Origin: Cellvibrionaceae bacterium
GTDB taxonomy: Bacteria; Pseudomonadota; Gammaproteobacteria; Pseudomonadales; Cellvibrionaceae
NCBI GenBank assembly: GCA_021151525.1
Contig: JAGKXD010000081.1
Coordinates: 1 to 18,501 of the forward strand
DNA: 18,501 nucleotides
Reading direction: 5' to 3'
Position numbers and translations under genes: made by a program. Within the stretch, counting starts at the first letter, position 1. Every line of letters starts with the position of its first letter. The notes below the pieces were generated by a model. It was given only the letters and a program-made list of their open reading frames with translations. It was not told the DNA's origin and did not search any database. Below are positions 16,133 to 18,501 of the stretch, one piece after another.

Positions 16133-18331
16133 ATGCGTAATCGTTTTGTGCTGAGCTTCTTGTGTATCGGCACCTTATTATTGGCATCCTTTGCGCGTGC
16201 AGAAGATGGCTATGACATGTGGCTGCGTTATCAGCCGGTTGCCAACGAAAACTTGCGGCAGGAATATCAGGCGCAAATCAAACAAATTATTGCCGAAGGT
16301 AATTCCGCAACAATTAAGGTGGCCGTGGAAGAGCTTCAGCGCGGCTTGTCAGGTTTGCTGGCTGTGCCTGTAACGCAAACAGCACTAGCTAATGCCACGG
16401 CTGGCCGCGTGCTTATAGGTACGCCGGCAAATTCACCATTGATTGCCGCATTGGGGTTGAAAAAAAAGCTAGTAGCCTTGGGTAATGAAGGTTATTTAAT
16501 TCACAAAATAAACACGCAAATTATTGTTGCCGCTAATACAGATGTTGGTGTGCTTTACGGCAGCTTTCATTTGCTTCGCTTGCTGCAAACTGAGCAGCCA
16601 CTTAATAATTTATCTATCACTAGCTCGCCAACATTGCAGTATCGCGTTGTGAATCATTGGGATAACGTAAACCGTTTAGTTGAGCGCGGGTATGCGGGTT
16701 TGTCCTTGTGGGATTGGGGGACATTGCCAGAATTTAAAAATCCGCGTTATACAGATTATGCGCGCATCAATGCATCGCTCGGCATTAATGGAACCGTCAT
16801 TAATAATGTAAATGCTGATCCGCGTTTAATGAGTGATCAATTCCTGAAAAAAATTGCAGCGCTGGCAGATATATTTCGCCCCTACGGCATAAAATTATAT
16901 TTGTCGATTAATTACAACGCACCGCGTGCTTACGGTGATTTGGATACAGCTGACCCGCTTGACCCGCGTGTGCAAGATTGGTGGAAAGCGCGTGCCGATA
17001 AAATTTATTCCTACATTCCCGATTTTGGCGGTTATTTAGTTAAGGCCGATTCTGAGGGGCAGCCAGGTCCGCAAGGTTATGGACGCAATCATGCCGATGG
17101 CGCAAATATGTTGGCAGATACCTTAAAGCCACATAATGGGGTTGTTTTTTGGCGGGCCTTTGTTTATCACCCAGATATTGGCGATCGCTTTCGCGGTGCT
17201 TATGATGAGTTCACTCCGCTCGATGGAAAATTTAAAGAAAACGTAATCCTGCAAATTAAAAATGGCCCTATAGATTTTCAGCCTCGCGAACCCGTTTCGC
17301 CATTATTGGGTTCATTGAAAAAAACCAACATGATGATGGAGGTGCAAGTAACGCAAGAGTATTTTGGTTTTGCGAATCACTTGGCTTATCAAGGCCCACT
17401 CTTCGAAGAAGCTTTAAAAACGGATTTAAAAGTGGATGGAAAAAATTCCACGCTTGCGAATATTCTGAGTGGTCAGTTTAATAAATCCACACTTAAAAAT
17501 GCACGCACGGGAATGGCAGCTGTGATTAATCCCGGTACTGATCGCAATTGGACTGGCCATCCTTTTGTGCAATCAAGCTGGTATGCATTTGGCCGTATGG
17601 CTTGGGATACCTCATTAAACTCAGATGCAATTGCAGAAGAATGGTTGCGTATGACATTTTCTAATCAGGAAAAGTTTATCGCGCCTGTTAAAAAAATAAT
17701 GTTGGAATCGCGCGAGGCGGGCGTGAACTATCGCTCGCCCTTAGGTTTAACGCATTTGTATTCGCAAGGCGATCACTATGGTCCTGCGCCTTGGACGGCA
17801 GATATGGCGCGCGCCGATTGGAACGCGGTTTATTATCACCGCGCTGCGGAAGATGGCATCGGCTTTAATCGCACTGGAACTGGCTCAAATGCTTTGGCGC
17901 AATATCCTGCTGCGCTCGCCAAACAATATGCAGATTTAAATACTGTGCCCGAAGATTTAATGCTTTGGTTTCATCATGTAGAGTGGAACCACAAAATGAA
18001 ATCTGGCCGCACTTTATGGGAAGAGTTAGTCGATAAATATTATAGCGGTGTGAATCAAGTGCGCACCATGCAAGCCGAATGGGATAATATTGAGGGCCAA
18101 ATTGATGCCGAGCGCTTTGCACACGTAAAAGCACTGCTCTCAGTGCAAGAGCGCGAAGCGGTGCGCTGGCGCGATTCCTGTGTGCTATATTTCCAAAGCA
18201 TTTCAACGCTACCGATTCCAGTCGCATACGAAAAACCAGAACATGATTTGGAATATTATAAAATGCTGGCGCGTACAACCTATGTGCCTGACCCGTGGCA
18301 TCCTGCAGGCGCGAGTCGCGTATTAAAATAA
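16133..18331 (+). CDS. glcA67A: GH67 alpha-glucuronidase, secreted
   Basis: Releases (4-O-methyl-)glucuronic acid from the non-reducing end xylose of aldouronic acids made from glucuronoxylan. Gene names aguA and glcA67A are both in use. The ATG at 16133 has GGTGG about 8 nt upstream and opens a signal peptide ending at ARA (residue 23); an in-frame TTG at 16118 is less likely. The 732 residues match the Cellvibrio japonicus enzyme. Domains: N-terminal beta-sandwich to about 160, TIM barrel (VNHWDN to about 480), C-terminal helical domain. The three catalytic acids fall at the published 73- and 28-residue spacings: Glu308 (KADSEG), Asp381 (GPIDFQ) and Glu409 (VTQEYFG). It is divergent from the redox operon and monocistronic as far as visible. 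Confidence 0.97.
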   Translation: MRNRFVLSFLCIGTLLLASFARAEDGYDMWLRYQPVANENLRQEYQAQIKQIIAEGNSATIKVAVEELQRGLSGLLAVPVTQTALANATAGRVLIGTPANSPLIAALGLKKKLVALGNEGYLIHKINTQIIVAANTDVGVLYGSFHLLRLLQTEQPLNNLSITSSPTLQYRVVNHWDNVNRLVERGYAGLSLWDWGTLPEFKNPRYTDYARINASLGINGTVINNVNADPRLMSDQFLKKIAALADIFRPYGIKLYLSINYNAPRAYGDLDTADPLDPRVQDWWKARADKIYSYIPDFGGYLVKADSEGQPGPQGYGRNHADGANMLADTLKPHNGVVFWRAFVYHPDIGDRFRGAYDEFTPLDGKFKENVILQIKNGPIDFQPREPVSPLLGSLKKTNMMMEVQVTQEYFGFANHLAYQGPLFEEALKTDLKVDGKNSTLANILSGQFNKSTLKNARTGMAAVINPGTDRNWTGHPFVQSSWYAFGRMAWDTSLNSDAIAEEWLRMTFSNQEKFIAPVKKIMLESREAGVNYRSPLGLTHLYSQGDHYGPAPWTADMARADWNAVYYHRAAEDGIGFNRTGTGSNALAQYPAALAKQYADLNTVPEDLMLWFHHVEWNHKMKSGRTLWEELVDKYYSGVNQVRTMQAEWDNIEGQIDAERFAHVKALLSVQEREAVRWRDSCVLYFQSISTLPIPVAYEKPEHDLEYYKMLARTTYVPDPWHPAGASRVLK

Positions 18332-18349
18332 TTTACAGTGAGTTTTGCG

Positions 18350-18456
18350 GGGAGTCGTCATCCTCGCGCAGCGGGGATCCAGCTCTTTACAGTTAAAAGA
18401 TCCGTATGGATATATTGTAAAAACTGGATCCCCGCTACGCGAGCATGACGACTCCC
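18350..18456. repeat. 107-bp inverted-repeat element, MITE/REP-like
   Basis: Arms of 33 bp (18350-18382 and 18424-18456) are inverted copies with only 2 mismatches. They contain GCGGGGATCCAG and GGGAGTCGTCAT, close to the GTCATTCCCGCG...CGGGAATCCAG dispersed repeats seen in many bacterial genomes. The interior holds further nested pairs: TTTACA (18386-18391) with TGTAAA (18416-18421), and ATCC (18400-18403) with GGAT (18408-18411). No target duplication is evident. It starts 18 bp after the GH67 stop and could also serve as its terminator. Confidence 0.8.
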
Positions 18457-18501
18457 TATCAATATAATTGAAACCATAAGCAATTAAATTTTGGATAGGA
18501 G

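Overview
The window looks like the chromosome of a plant-polysaccharide-degrading gammaproteobacterium close to Cellvibrio. This is an inference from gene content: a xylose isomerase, secreted GH3 and GH31 glycosidases and a GH67 alpha-glucuronidase whose length and catalytic spacing match the Cellvibrio japonicus enzyme. Two lipoproteins also carry glycine runs directly after the lipobox cysteine, a style I associate with this group. Twelve protein genes fill the window. No gene-free stretch exceeds about 260 bases, and I see no tRNA, rRNA, CRISPR array or transposase gene.

Layout. 1-4.1 kb (+): xylA and a secreted GH3 beta-glycosidase, closed by a strong terminator. 4.2-5.9 kb (+): an S41-type PDZ protease lipoprotein, preceded by 17-bp tandem repeats and followed by a two-way terminator. 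5.97-8.7 kb: an EamA-type exporter (-) divergent from a LysR regulator (+), which is tightly coupled to an arylamine N-acetyltransferase. 8.7-12.0 kb: a secreted GH31 alpha-glycosidase (-) divergent from a hexapeptide sugar O-acetyltransferase (+). 12.05-15.87 kb (-): a four-gene redox operon read in the order di-heme cytochrome c lipoprotein, OprO/P-like porin, FMN-binding protein, PepSY membrane protein. 16.1-18.3 kb (+): GH67 alpha-glucuronidase, followed by a 107-bp inverted-repeat element.

How the genes work together. The GH67 enzyme removes (methyl)glucuronate from xylo-oligosaccharides. The GH3 enzyme, if it is a beta-xylosidase, would trim the chain to xylose, and xylA would convert xylose to xylulose. 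GH31 would remove alpha-linked side groups such as those of xyloglucan. The genes are scattered and oppositely oriented, so this is a shared theme and not one operon.

The most interesting unit is the four-gene redox operon. Its promoter (TTGACC, 17 bp, TATCAT) is overlapped by a 15-bp 7-1-7 palindrome matching the Fur-box model at 13 of 15 positions. The FMN-binding protein has an ApbE-type flavinylation motif and the PepSY protein resembles electron-carrying inner-membrane reductases. I infer an iron-repressed envelope electron-transfer system, perhaps for reducing or taking up ferric iron. The same intergenic region holds a second regulatory site, a perfect 16-bp palindrome of GntR/FadR type facing the alpha-glucuronidase gene.
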